Shown one piece after another: positions 55,340 through 64,000 of a DNA stretch of 64,000 nucleotides (position 1 is the stretch's first letter; every line of letters begins with the position of its first letter). Location: the NCBI GenBank assembly GCA_020427005.1, contig JAGQOY010000007.1, positions 24,690-88,689 of the forward strand. The letters are read 5' to 3'. This DNA is from Planctomycetales bacterium (GTDB taxonomy: Bacteria; Planctomycetota; Planctomycetia; Pirellulales; Pirellulaceae). The position numbers and the translations under genes are program-made. Below the pieces are notes generated by a model. That model had not been told where the DNA came from and ran no database searches. It worked only from the letters and a program-made list of their open reading frames with translations.

Positions 55340-56968
55340 TTACAATTCAAATGGGCGCTCACTTTGCTGATATAAAGGTGAGAAACGATAGTAAACCTCT
55401 AGCGTCATGGCTGCCATTGCGGTTGTGTAAAGTCGTCCGCCCTCTCTGCCAAACGGATTATCAAAGTACCAACTACCAGACTCATGCCCAGCGGTTGCTT
55501 GCGTATTTACCAAGAAGTCTCGGACTCGAGGATTCCAGCTTTCCCACAAAGGGCCTCCAATGTGGAATAGGAATAAAGTCGTGTAATAATTGAAATACAC
55601 ATCCGAAACCGCGGGTCCAGTATCGTGAAGGAATTCGGCTCCTTCCAGTATTCTGGGATCCGTGTGGCTCCAGTCGCGAAACAACCGAATAAGCAGTCCA
55701 ATTGCCGTACAGGTGGGTGATCTGTCTGGTTTGCGATAACCGTAATAGGTCTTCAGTTCATCGGTTTGGCTGTCCAGAAACGGATCGATATTCAGTATGT
55801 TCGTTGGCGGTACATCGAGGCCTGCGCTTGAGGCGCTTTTTAGAGCCATAATTTGCCAACCACTAATCGTCAGATCCCCTGGAGCCTTAGGCAAGTACCC
55901 CCATCCCCCGTGATATCCTTGCGCACTTGTGATGAATTGAGTCGCTTGCTGTGCGGCATTTTCGAGTTCTGGGTCATCGGTCATCTGGTAAGCTTCGCAT
56001 ATTGCGAATGCTGCAATACCATGATTGTACATCCCGCGCTCAGATTGGAAGAGAAAGCTACCTCCCTGCGGCGTGTTCTCCTGTATCTGTTGCAAAAAAT
56101 ACAATCCCCTTCGCACGGTGTCTCGGTATTTGCCATTGCGATGTGTGTATCCAGCACCAAGGAACGCTAGCAAAGAAAGTCCGGTTGCCGCGGGCGCAAA
56201 TCGTTCAGGGCTGCCATCCCCACTGCAACGTCCATTGCAGGGACCTGCCGAATGGACCAGAGACCAGGCTCCCGACGGAAGTTGGTGTTCAGCCAACCAA
56301 GCCAGCGCTAGTTCAACTGCGGCTTCGCTTTCACGCGTACCGCCAAGTTGTTGGGCAAGTTCGGTTCGTTTAGTTGAATCACGGCCGGCGACACTCGTAA
56401 CCGCAAATGAAGCGGAGAGAGTTGTCTTAGAGGCCTCCAGGAATCGAACGTGAGTTTGATTGAGTTGACCTTCAGAGACACTCTGGTTGCTATCATCTAC
56501 CGACTGCAACGTATCGATCAGTTGCTGACTTTGTTCCTGAGAAGTTGGCAAAGTCGGGTCAAGAGAAAGAGAGTCTGTTGCAGTTGACTTGAAAGAATCC
56601 GAACTTTGCTCCATGTGCGCCAAAGGCATTTCGAATTGCAAGTTAGCGTCGAGGCCTTGGACTGCTGACAATTCAAATCCTCGAGAAAGCTCACCGCGAG
56701 TTCGAATCATCACGACAGCTAATAAGATCAAAATAAGCACGTGAACGATAAAACTTATTAACATGGCGGGTGTGCGGCGTGAATCGAGCCACCAACCTAC
56801 CCGCGCAATGAGTAGACGCAGATTCTGATAGCGGGAAGGCTCCTGGATAGTAGACTCCAAGCGAATATCCAGCGGGGCAGACGACGCCTGCAACTCTACT
56901 TCACGTAGAGTTGGCGGTATTTGAGATCGAGTTTCTAGGGAATGGATCGTTTGAGGCTTGGTGCCCAT
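55340..56968 (-). CDS. Membrane-anchored prenyltransferase/squalene-cyclase-like toroid protein
   Basis: 542 residues. A transmembrane helix near 68-90 (AMLISFIVHVLILILLAVVM) follows a 65-residue N-terminal tail. A Ser/Gln/Thr-rich linker of about 100 residues leads to a six-hairpin alpha/alpha toroid (about 215-542) with QLPSGAWSL, QGYHGGWGYLP, SGWQIMALKSA and the final GREGGRLYTTAMAAMTLEVYYRFSPL. It lacks a DxDD cyclase motif. It resembles the 361-residue Tat toroid at 31288-32373 and probably has a binding or scaffolding role at the membrane surface. Confidence 0.87.
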   Translation of the reverse strand: MGTKPQTIHSLETRSQIPPTLREVELQASSAPLDIRLESTIQEPSRYQNLRLLIARVGWWLDSRRTPAMLISFIVHVLILILLAVVMIRTRGELSRGFELSAVQGLDANLQFEMPLAHMEQSSDSFKSTATDSLSLDPTLPTSQEQSQQLIDTLQSVDDSNQSVSEGQLNQTHVRFLEASKTTLSASFAVTSVAGRDSTKRTELAQQLGGTRESEAAVELALAWLAEHQLPSGAWSLVHSAGPCNGRCSGDGSPERFAPAATGLSLLAFLGAGYTHRNGKYRDTVRRGLYFLQQIQENTPQGGSFLFQSERGMYNHGIAAFAICEAYQMTDDPELENAAQQATQFITSAQGYHGGWGYLPKAPGDLTISGWQIMALKSASSAGLDVPPTNILNIDPFLDSQTDELKTYYGYRKPDRSPTCTAIGLLIRLFRDWSHTDPRILEGAEFLHDTGPAVSDVYFNYYTTLFLFHIGGPLWESWNPRVRDFLVNTQATAGHESGSWYFDNPFGREGGRLYTTAMAAMTLEVYYRFSPLYQQSERPFEL

Positions 56969-57871
56969 TGAGACCTTGCTGATTCATGCCGTCAAGGCTT
57001 ACTTGCCGACTGCAGTGCCCTTGGTTTACGGGTTACGGGGACGAGTTTTTGGCCACATGTATGAGATAATAGTCGGCGAATTGGAGTTTGTGATGAATGG
57101 ACGGTTGCTCTAAGGAGTGGCTCAAAAATTACTGACAGGATTTCAGTAGGATTAGGCTTCTAGCTTGCCAGCAAAAAGACAGCCTAGAAGCCTATCCTAG
57201 TTTTGCCAATGCGGACTCTTAATGTTGAGCGCCTCCTAAACAAACTTATTAGGCATTAACAAGCTGTGTATGCATTATGATTTCTTTTTCTGTTAACGCT
57301 CGAAATAGGTTAGAAACAGTATTAAAAATCGTATGTTGTTGAATGCTGCTCCCAAGGTTGGAGTTACAGGAAAAAGGCTTATAAGAGCAAGTGGAGTTTC
57401 TTGCTGCCGAAGGTATTCTCGCTCTCACTGCCCAGGCTCACCTCGGCGATTTTTATAAGGACAACAAGTGGCCAGTAAGCCCAAATGAATCATCAAGGGT
57501 CACCCAAATGAGCTAGATTTGTCGGCCATCTGAGTGAAACCAGATTTGTAACGCTGGTGCAGTAGGTCTCCCGCTCTTCATTTATAGGGCTTATTCTTTT
57601 ACAATGCCCCCCAGATGCTTGGCTTTGAGAGTTTTTGTCGCGACGACGTCGGTGGCATGACGGTCCCGAGGTTTCCAAAGGCCCTCAGCTTCATGTGCCA
57701 CCATTTGGAGAAAAAACATGCGCTAAACTTCGCGTCGTATCGCAGATTACAGCTAAGTCGACGAGAAGCATCCCGAACTGCACAAATCAAATGTTGGAGT
57801 CCAGAACGCGGTTTGAGGAAAGTTCTGAAATGGCGCCGCGTTCCCATGATAGGAAAAAGGTTTAATTAACT
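56969..57871. other. Intergenic, about 900 bp, holding one palindromic repeat
   Basis: Except for the repeat at 57134-57222, nothing is recognisable. Short frames in both directions between 57490 and 57870 have shuffled composition and no start context. The gap may hide a decayed gene or a small RNA, neither of which I can support. Confidence 0.5.
57134..57222. repeat. Dispersed palindromic repeat, copy 2 (imperfect)
   Basis: Same family as 38237-38327 but inverted: ACAGGATTTCAGTAGGAT on the left and CCTATCCTAGTTTTGCCAATGCGGACTCTT on the right (split here: CCTATCCTAG, TTTTGCCAATGCGG, ACTCTT). The stem has an inserted T (GGATTAGG) and a G/C exchange, so it is a decaying copy. The loop GCAAAAA is kept in the same orientation as copy 1 although the flanks are reversed. 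Confidence 0.8.
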
Positions 57872-58717
57872 ATGACTGAATGGCCAATTGGAGTATTCAC
57901 AAGCGTCGATGCAGGCTTGGGGGTGAAATTGGAGGTAGCCCAGGAACTTGGTATTCCCACAATTCAATTGCATGCTCCCCATCGTTCCACTCGTACCCCG
58001 GAAAGCGCCGAGCGATTTCTAAGCAAACTAGAGGAACTGGGAATTCAGTTAACGTGCGTCTTTGGAGGCTTTGAGGGTGAAAGTTATGCCGACATACCCA
58101 CGGTCTCAAAAACGGTGGGTCTGGTTCCTCAGGAAACGAGGGCTGCTCGACTCCAGGAAATGAAAGAGATCAGCGATTTTGCACGCCTCTTAGGCTGCGA
58201 TGTGATTGGGTTGCACCTGGGTTTTGTACCTCATGATACGACAGCGCCTCTGTATCAGGAAATATTAGATGTTACTCGCTTGCTTTGTGATCATGCAGGT
58301 GTAAACGACCAGGCTGTACATTTAGAAACTGGGCAAGAAACGGCCGATGCATTATTGCAATTCATAGGCGATACCAAACGCGACAATCTGTTTATCAACT
58401 TTGACCCCGCCAATATGATTTTGTACGGAACCGGCGAACCTATCGAGGCCTTGCAAAAAGTAGGCAAGTACGTGCGCAGTGTACATTGCAAAGATGCTAA
58501 GTGGAGTTCTCAACCGGGTGTCACTTGGGGGCAAGAGATGCCTTTGGGCCAAGGACAAGTGGATATCGCAAAATATCTTCAAACATTGCATGAAATTGGC
58601 TACCACGGTCCACTTACGATCGAACGTGAAATTCCTCAAGAGCCAGATCGTCAAAAGGCCGAAATAGGACATGCCAGCCAGCTATTGTCAGAAATACGGG
58701 CTAAAATTCTGGGATAA
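57872..58717 (+). CDS. Sugar phosphate isomerase/epimerase-like TIM barrel
   Basis: 281 residues, the AP-endonuclease-2/xylose-isomerase-like family. The metal-binding residues appear in order: Glu in HLETGQETA, Asp in NFDPANMI, His in VHCKDAKW and Glu in TIEREIP. HLGFVP is the substrate-side His segment. The substrate (for example inosose, hydroxypyruvate or a keto-sugar) cannot be assigned. It stands alone, convergent with the DUF1549 gene, 9 bp between stops. A purine block AAAAAGG precedes the start. Confidence 0.9.
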   Translation: MTEWPIGVFTSVDAGLGVKLEVAQELGIPTIQLHAPHRSTRTPESAERFLSKLEELGIQLTCVFGGFEGESYADIPTVSKTVGLVPQETRAARLQEMKEISDFARLLGCDVIGLHLGFVPHDTTAPLYQEILDVTRLLCDHAGVNDQAVHLETGQETADALLQFIGDTKRDNLFINFDPANMILYGTGEPIEALQKVGKYVRSVHCKDAKWSSQPGVTWGQEMPLGQGQVDIAKYLQTLHEIGYHGPLTIEREIPQEPDRQKAEIGHASQLLSEIRAKILG

Positions 58718-58726
58718 TAGTAGAGG

Positions 58727-60994
58727 CTAATAAAGTTGCCGAAACTGTGGACTAATAAGCCAACTCCAGATCAAGTCTTCAGCGAACGAAAGTCGATCGC
58801 TGAGCTCCGGTTTTTCGGCCAGTTGGCGATGCCACCAAGCCAGGTCATCTCGACTGGGCTGAAATCCAAATATTTGTCGGTATCGTAAAGTAAGTTCTTC
58901 AGCCACAATTGTGTTCTGTTCCGTTTCCGAGTCAACATTTATTAACTTGGTTTCGTAGAGGTGGCGGACCAAGGTCGAAATGAGTTGATTCAATTCCTTT
59001 CCTGCAACCAGCTCCAACCCCTGGCTCATAGGATCCGAGCAGACGACTGCACGCGTACAGCTTTCGATGATCGGAGACATCATCATATCGCTGCTCTGTC
59101 GATCCCTGTCAATCTCACGTGCAAACGAATGATCTGAGAAGGCTTGATTTGCCATCAACGAAACCTGAATGGGTATGTCTTTAGGACGTCGCGATGCAGC
59201 TAGCCGGATCGCCAAGCGTGGAGCATCCTCAGCAGTGTCGCGAGCATACGCATCGGACAATACTATTTCGCGCACTAGACTCCGCAATGAGTAATCGCTG
59301 TTACGAAGTTGATCTGATAAATGCTTCAAAAGTGCTGGGTTGACGGGTGGATTGGTGGCGCGTTGATCGTCTACTTCCTCGACCAATCCAGCGCCCATGA
59401 GCCAAGTCCAGACGCGATTTGCCAGATTGGGTGTGAAGTAGGGATTTTCTGGATGGCACAACCAACTGACGAAGGCTTGGTCTGGATGCTCGCTAATCGA
59501 TGTTGATAATGGGAATGTAGGCACCGCAGGTCGGGCATCTCGACCAGTGCGGAGATCCGTTGTAGTGCGGCCTTCGATTCGCCGAATCAGGTTATCCGAG
59601 ACATCAATTTCTGCCCAACAAGCTGCCATTGAAAAATAATCGTCTTGCTGCCATACATCGAGCGGATGATCATGGCACTGGGCGCACCCCAATCGGACAC
59701 CCATCCAACAGGCGGCTATTAACTCGACACGGGTACGAGCGTCAGTCGCAAAGCGATGAAACAAGCTGAGATCGTGATGTGAGTCGTTATCTGCTACGGC
59801 AAGCATGTCGATCGCCAATTGCAGCAAATCATCTGACCGACTTAAACGCTCCGCTATGGGTTGGATTAGCAATTCACCGGAGACCTGAGTCCGACTGGCC
59901 TGGGTCACCCAACTAGATACGATATGGGCAGCCTGCGCGTTGAATTCCGACGAGGCTAACATCCGATCGACTACCGAGGGCAGCTTTCCAGTTTCTATCC
60001 AGTGAGTGTCTTCTTCCCATTGTTCCAGACTTGGGTGTTTGCCCATCAAGTCCAACCATAGTCTGCGGGCTAATCGGGAGGAAGTTGTGGTTGCCGAAGA
60101 TGCAAAACCTGAGCTCAAGATTTGTGCGCTAGCGAGTTGATCAAGCGTCGATGTTGACTTGCTCATGGCGAAAGGAGCTGTAGCTGAACTACACCATAGC
60201 TGCATGGTAGTGGCCACAGGGCCAAATCGAAACGTGATGGGTAAATAGCCGACCTGATGGGCCTGAAATACTAGCTGCTGGTCAACGCGCCTAAAGGTGA
60301 CCGCAGGTAGTGGGGGCGTAACCTCCAGGGAGTCGACATTGACGTCATTTACTGTCGATTGATCATTGGTTACCGAATCATCCGTAGCTTCCTTGGCGCC
60401 ATCGACAATGAGCCAGGGCAAGGTTGCCGTGCGTTGCCCATCACTCCAAATTGCTTCGATCGATACTCTTACTGCGGAACCCGGTTGTAAATCCGTCGAA
60501 TCTAGTGGATGAACGAGCAGTGACTTGGGAACCACGATCTCCCCTCGCGGTGCCTGTTGTTCAATCCAATTTCTAATCACGTGGTACCCAACTTCGCTAT
60601 CTGGCAATCGCAAGTCTCCACCATGGTCCAATCGCCCGCTCGGTTTTTTTAATAGTAAACTCTGCTCCGGGTCTTGTACGTCAAGGAATCTTCCATGCAA
60701 GCCATGAACCAAATTCTGATAATCTTGTGCAGGACGGCTGCCAAACAAACTGAGCGCCAAATAGCCGCGCCCTGCGGCAGCGCCGTGGCAGGCTCCTGAA
60801 TTGCAGCCTGCCTTGGTGAGTATAGGCGCGACTTCTCGCGCAAATGTTATATCGGAGGCCAACTTGCCAACCGACTGTGCCAACGTCAAGCTGTGGGCAG
60901 CCAAAAAAATCGCCAACGATAGGCTGGCGACAAACCAAGTTTTGGCAATCGAGTGTGGCAAATAGGTCATCACCATGGCGTGCCAATCCTCCAT
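58727..60994 (-). CDS. DUF1549/DUF1553 planctomycete cytochrome protein
   Basis: 755 residues. A signal peptide ends near HSLTLAQ; ATG at 60976 or 60970 may be the true start. The N-terminal haem-like motif AGCNSGACHG near 58 and a second true CxxCH, CAQCHDHP near 434, mark the PSCyt-type protein. DUF1549 covers about 300-480 and DUF1553 about 510-740 (LANRVWTWLMGAGLVEEVDD, LRSLVREIVLSDAYARD). The usual DUF1501 partner is missing; instead a thioredoxin-like gene lies immediately upstream, its TAA overlapping the first ATG. The function is unknown, probably extracytoplasmic redox. Confidence 0.92.
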   Translation of the reverse strand: MEDWHAMVMTYLPHSIAKTWFVASLSLAIFLAAHSLTLAQSVGKLASDITFAREVAPILTKAGCNSGACHGAAAGRGYLALSLFGSRPAQDYQNLVHGLHGRFLDVQDPEQSLLLKKPSGRLDHGGDLRLPDSEVGYHVIRNWIEQQAPRGEIVVPKSLLVHPLDSTDLQPGSAVRVSIEAIWSDGQRTATLPWLIVDGAKEATDDSVTNDQSTVNDVNVDSLEVTPPLPAVTFRRVDQQLVFQAHQVGYLPITFRFGPVATTMQLWCSSATAPFAMSKSTSTLDQLASAQILSSGFASSATTTSSRLARRLWLDLMGKHPSLEQWEEDTHWIETGKLPSVVDRMLASSEFNAQAAHIVSSWVTQASRTQVSGELLIQPIAERLSRSDDLLQLAIDMLAVADNDSHHDLSLFHRFATDARTRVELIAACWMGVRLGCAQCHDHPLDVWQQDDYFSMAACWAEIDVSDNLIRRIEGRTTTDLRTGRDARPAVPTFPLSTSISEHPDQAFVSWLCHPENPYFTPNLANRVWTWLMGAGLVEEVDDQRATNPPVNPALLKHLSDQLRNSDYSLRSLVREIVLSDAYARDTAEDAPRLAIRLAASRRPKDIPIQVSLMANQAFSDHSFAREIDRDRQSSDMMMSPIIESCTRAVVCSDPMSQGLELVAGKELNQLISTLVRHLYETKLINVDSETEQNTIVAEELTLRYRQIFGFQPSRDDLAWWHRQLAEKPELSDRLSFAEDLIWSWLISPQFRQLY

Positions 60995-61708
60995 TTACCG
61001 ACGTGGTCTGGGTCGCAGCTCGTCCAAGCTGGGGATTTCGCCTCCGCCAGACACCTCGTTCATGGCCTCGAGTAGCGCCGGAGCATCCACGGCCTCAGTC
61101 ACTTGAGTCAAAGCCATGTTCTTGGTGACTTTGCCGTCTTTGACGACGAGCGCTGTGACAGCTACCAATCGATTCAGACCCAAGCTTCCCGGCCCTTCAA
61201 TACCTCCGTCTGCAACAGCAAGTCGGGTAGGAGGTTCAAAATAGCGATGTATCATGCCCAACCAAGTTTCCGTACTGGATCGATCGTCGGTAAGCACAAC
61301 CAAGAAAACTTTTATTTCCTTGTCTGTTTTTTTTCGTGCGAATTCAGAAACGAGTCTCGCTAGTCCAAAGGCAGGGCGTGATTTTTCGTGCATGAAAATG
61401 ATGGTGGTGGGATGCTTTTTTGCTATCTCTGCCAAATCCGCTTTTTCACTTGGTTTGTCATCTAAACTTTTTATCCACACCGGCAATTCAAGCAAATCTT
61501 CGCCGACCTGTGGACCAGAGAAGATCTCTTTAGTTTGTTGGGTAGCCGGAGCTTCTCGGCTTCGCGATTGTCCAGTTGCCTCTTGCCCGATGGACCAAGA
61601 GGCAAACATCAGTGCAATTCCAACAGGTAGAAATGTATGGCTTAATCCGCGTCGTCCAGTGGCAAGCAGTAGCTGGCATAAACCTGTAACACCATTTTTG
61701 GAGCCCAT
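60995..61708 (-). CDS. Secreted thioredoxin-fold-like protein without CxxC
   Basis: 237 residues from ATG 61708 (AAAGGGG upstream); ATG 61729 also possible. A signal peptide (FLPVGIALMFASWSIGQ) precedes a domain with HPTTIIFMHEKSRPAFGLARLVSEFA, VVLTDDRSSTETWLGMIHRYF and AVTALVVKDGKVTKNMAL, laid out like a thioredoxin fold. The redox CxxC is absent. It overlaps the next gene's start region, so the two are surely co-transcribed and may form a pair. Confidence 0.75.
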   Translation of the reverse strand: MGSKNGVTGLCQLLLATGRRGLSHTFLPVGIALMFASWSIGQEATGQSRSREAPATQQTKEIFSGPQVGEDLLELPVWIKSLDDKPSEKADLAEIAKKHPTTIIFMHEKSRPAFGLARLVSEFARKKTDKEIKVFLVVLTDDRSSTETWLGMIHRYFEPPTRLAVADGGIEGPGSLGLNRLVAVTALVVKDGKVTKNMALTQVTEAVDAPALLEAMNEVSGGGEIPSLDELRPRPRR

Positions 61709-61865
61709 GAGCTTGCCCCTTTCCCTCATAAAGACAATGGAATTGTAGAGTGTTATTATAGACTCCTCCAGCAAAAGAATGTTGAGAGAGTCAGGCGGGA
61801 TTGGTCTTTTGTTGAACATGGAATCGTTCACGTGCGTGGCGACCAGCAAAGTCGAAAGTAAGAGA

Positions 61866-63641
61866 ATGCGAAAAGGAATTGCCGTTTCACCGGGCGTAGC
61901 AATAGGAACAGCCTATTGCATTCACGAGGTGTTTGTACACCCCGGCCGAGAAGTGATCCAACGGCAGGATATAGCGGCTGAGTTGGCGCGATTCGAAAAT
62001 GCTCGAAAACAGTCACTCCACGACGTGCGGTTACTCCAAACTAAGGTTCAGCGACAAATTGGCAAGGAAGCAGCAGCCATCTTCTCAACTCACGAGTCGA
62101 TCTTGCAAGACCCGGCGCTGGTAGGAAAAGTTCGCACATGGATAAGCCAGGATCTGTTTTCAGCGCCTGCCGCCTTGGCCAAGTTAGTGGAGTACTACCA
62201 AGGCATCTTCCACAAGTCCCGCGACGAGTATCTTCGCGAACGATTGACAGATATACGTGACGTTGTCGAAAGGCTTTCGAGTTTCTTAAGCGATGCTCTA
62301 CAAACAGGCTCCGATGCATTGACGGGTTCTGTTATCGTTGTTGCTGATGAGTTGCTACCCAGTCAAGTTGTTATGCTGGGCAGTAAAGCGGTACATGGAA
62401 TCATCACGCAAGCCGGTGGCCAAACAAGTCATGCCGCGATCATCGCACGTAGCCGAGGAATTCCGGCGGTGAGCGGTGTCACGCACATCCTGCGACAAGC
62501 CAAGACAGGCGACACTGTTATCGTGGATGGACGAGATGGCCATGTCATCGTTAATCCCAATGCGGAGGTGCTGGCGGCATATCGCAAACTTGAGCGAGAG
62601 TTCGTCGATTTGCGCGATCACTTGGCTCATAACCGAGATCAGCCGGCAATCACCGCTGATCATGAGTCTTTGGACCTCATGGCAAATATCAATGGTATTG
62701 GCGATGCCCAAAGTGCTGTGCGCATGGGAGCTAGTGGGGTCGGGCTCTATCGTACAGAGTACCTCTATCTGGCGCATACGTCCGTTCCCAGCGAACAGGA
62801 ACAGTTTGAAATCTATCGGGATGTCGTAAACGCAGCACCCAACCATCGCGTTACCATCCGCACTCTAGATATCGGAGGCGATAAGTCGGTGCCCTTTCTA
62901 GGGCGGACGCAGTTTGAGGCCAATCCTTTTATGGGGTGGCGAAGTATTCGTTTGTCGTTTGAGCATCCTGCATTTTTCTTGCAGCAAATACGAGCAATCC
63001 TAAGAGCTGCTGGTACGGTTGAATTGACTGACGAAGGTAAGTGCTCTCAGGTAGACATTTTGTTTCCCATGGTAACCAATTTGGAAGAGCTACGACGTCT
63101 CAGAGCTTTCATGCGAAAAGCAGAACAGCAATTACGAATGGAACACAAGCCATATGGCAAGGTTGGCTTTGGCATGATGGTGGAAGTACCAGCGGCAGCC
63201 ATCATGATCGATCAATTACTACCGGCAGTAGATTTTGTTTCGATCGGCTCGAATGATCTTGTGCAGTACCTTATGGCTGCTGACCGTGACAATCCCAAGG
63301 TAAGTCATCTATGCCAGCCACTTTCTCCTGCCGTTATACGTTTGCTTGAATCGGTTGTTCGCGCTTGCAATTCCCAGGGGAAACCAGTTACCTTGTGTGG
63401 TGAAATGGCGGGTCAACCCCAGGCCTTTGTGCTTTTGCTCGGAATGGGCTTGCGAAGATTCAGCATGAGCCCTGCTTTTGTTCCCTCGATCAAAGAGCTC
63501 GCTTCTCATATCAGTCTGCCAGTGGCCAAGCAAGTTCTAGCAAGTGCTATGCGGCAGAAAACAAATCGGAAAATCCATCGCATGCTGACAGAGCAACTTT
63601 TGCGTTTGGCTCCCAATTTGCGTCCCATTATCATGCAATAA
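61866..63641 (+). CDS. ptsI: Phosphoenolpyruvate-protein phosphotransferase (enzyme I)
   Basis: 591 residues from ATG 61866, giving the family N-terminus MRKGIAVSPGVAIG; the longer frame upstream overlaps the divergent gene. It autophosphorylates from PEP on His189 (GGQTSHAAII, 184-193) and passes phosphate to HPr. The PEP-binding C-terminal barrel has GASGVGLYRTEYL, DIGGDKSVPFL, IGSNDLVQYLMAADR and the acidic Cys in LCGEMAGQP. No HPr, EIIA or sugar-specific EII gene is in the window, so a regulatory role is as likely as sugar uptake. Confidence 0.96.
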   Translation: MRKGIAVSPGVAIGTAYCIHEVFVHPGREVIQRQDIAAELARFENARKQSLHDVRLLQTKVQRQIGKEAAAIFSTHESILQDPALVGKVRTWISQDLFSAPAALAKLVEYYQGIFHKSRDEYLRERLTDIRDVVERLSSFLSDALQTGSDALTGSVIVVADELLPSQVVMLGSKAVHGIITQAGGQTSHAAIIARSRGIPAVSGVTHILRQAKTGDTVIVDGRDGHVIVNPNAEVLAAYRKLEREFVDLRDHLAHNRDQPAITADHESLDLMANINGIGDAQSAVRMGASGVGLYRTEYLYLAHTSVPSEQEQFEIYRDVVNAAPNHRVTIRTLDIGGDKSVPFLGRTQFEANPFMGWRSIRLSFEHPAFFLQQIRAILRAAGTVELTDEGKCSQVDILFPMVTNLEELRRLRAFMRKAEQQLRMEHKPYGKVGFGMMVEVPAAAIMIDQLLPAVDFVSIGSNDLVQYLMAADRDNPKVSHLCQPLSPAVIRLLESVVRACNSQGKPVTLCGEMAGQPQAFVLLLGMGLRRFSMSPAFVPSIKELASHISLPVAKQVLASAMRQKTNRKIHRMLTEQLLRLAPNLRPIIMQ

Positions 63642-64000
63642 AGCATCTGACTTAATCGGCCCCAAATCTACGTCCGAAGGAAAAAAATGTTGGTGTGTGA
63701 TCTTTGTGACCTAGCACACTTCTTACGTTTTAAGCAGCGCAGAAAGCAACTTACCCTCCCGAATTTCGGGAGGGTCGACCGCAAGTGCGGTCGGGGAGGG
63801 TCTTTAATACCTCAGTCGCACTCGCAACTATTCGATAGAGATGAATGGATACACACAACGATTTGCGACAATCAAGTTCTAACGGTATATAGCGCAACAT
63901 CCAATCATGGATGTCACGATTTGTTTTCCGATAAAATCAGTGCGAGGCTAAGCTTCGGATGACCAGCCCCTCCCCGAAAAAGGAATCGTCCAAGAGACAA
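63642..64000. other. Region downstream of ptsI, no gene, tandem hairpins
   Basis: No supported gene to the window edge; a 91-codon frame at 63687-63962 runs through the hairpins and is not called. The last 40 bases contain CCCCTCCCCGAA, complementary to the hairpin arms near 63760, which hints that a larger repeat continues outside. Confidence 0.5.
63753..63801. repeat. Tandem GC-rich hairpins after ptsI
   Basis: A 23-bp perfect palindrome (ACCCTCCCGAA-T-TTCGGGAGGGT, 63753-63775) is followed directly by a second hairpin (CGACCGCA-AG-TGCGGTCG, 63776-63793) and a third GGGAGGGT. This could be a REP-like element or terminator; there is only a short T-run (TCTTTAA) after it. Confidence 0.75.

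Noticed and set aside
57599..57869. Overlapping 80-codon frames on both strands before the TIM-barrel gene
   Set aside because: They occupy the same bases in several frames, with Arg/Ser-rich shuffled composition; no homologue recognised.
63687..63962. 91-codon plus-strand frame after ptsI
   Set aside because: Runs straight through two palindromic hairpins and has no domain or start signal.
1..64000. CRISPR arrays, tRNA/rRNA genes, prophage or intact insertion sequences
   Set aside because: No regular short direct repeats with spacers, no tRNA-like T-loop/acceptor pattern outside genes, and no transposase, integrase or phage structural gene was found on either strand.

Overview
The window looks like a chromosomal segment of a planctomycete (Planctomycetota, most likely a Pirellulales / Rhodopirellula-type marine or freshwater relative). 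This is inferred from gene content, because there is no rRNA in the window. The indicators are a formylglycine sulfatase, a DUF1549/DUF1553 cytochrome protein, a very large PVC-type haem-binding beta-propeller protein, a dockerin protein with a planctomycete-style LExR N-terminus, a PEP-CTERM protein, a planctomycete-type ECF sigma factor, a YdjY-domain protein and secreted prenyltransferase/squalene-cyclase-like toroids. Coding density is moderate. I see no tRNA, rRNA, CRISPR, phage or intact insertion sequence.

Layout. 0-5 kb (minus strand): an ABC-2 export system, with a large membrane-anchored auxiliary protein, an ATPase and a permease that runs off the left edge. 5.3-12.3 kb (minus): a sulfatase followed by an arginine succinyltransferase (AST) catabolic cluster in the order astC-like, astA, astD, astB, with no astE. 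12.5-17.6 kb: a small membrane protein, an ECF sigma factor, a YdjY protein and an unknown 647-residue protein. 17.6-18.5 kb: a gene-free stretch with a MITE-like element. 18.5-22.4 kb (minus): a Tat-exported three-subunit molybdenum hydroxylase (PaoABC/YagTSR-like). Its small subunit has serine at all four positions that normally ligate the ferredoxin-type [2Fe-2S] cluster. 22.7-27 kb: secreted proteins, including a DUF1326 protein and a dockerin/SdrD-like protein. 27.2-31.1 kb: a 1316-residue mosaic of SGNH-like, beta-propeller, cupredoxin and cytochrome c modules. 31.3-37 kb (minus): a giant helical membrane protein, a secreted companion and a Tat-signal toroid.

37.5-48.7 kb: hisA; a macro-domain protein; a sulfur-trafficking module (DUF2892 protein, SQR-like flavoprotein, single-cysteine DsrC/TusE, DsrE-like); speA; a triple-domain esterase-esterase-PhoD fusion; and a secreted carbohydrate-binding-like protein. 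48.7-56.9 kb: a DUF3365 haem lipoprotein, an HTH regulator with a probable operator palindrome at its own promoter, thiF/moeB and purM (probably one operon), a PEP-CTERM protein with a clear intrinsic terminator, hemW and a second toroid protein. 57-64 kb: a TIM-barrel isomerase, a DUF1549/DUF1553 protein with a thioredoxin-like partner, and ptsI followed by tandem hairpins.

How genes work together. AstC/A/D/B would take arginine to succinylglutamate, while SpeA would take arginine to agmatine, so two arginine-consuming routes lie 30 kb apart. The SQR/DsrC/DsrE set is a coherent sulfide-to-persulfide handling unit. The molybdenum enzyme, the mosaic cupredoxin/cytochrome protein and the DUF1549/DUF3365 proteins are extracytoplasmic redox proteins whose partners are unknown. 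The strongest oddity is the Cys-to-Ser conversion in the molybdenum enzyme, which would interrupt the usual iron-sulfur wire to FAD.
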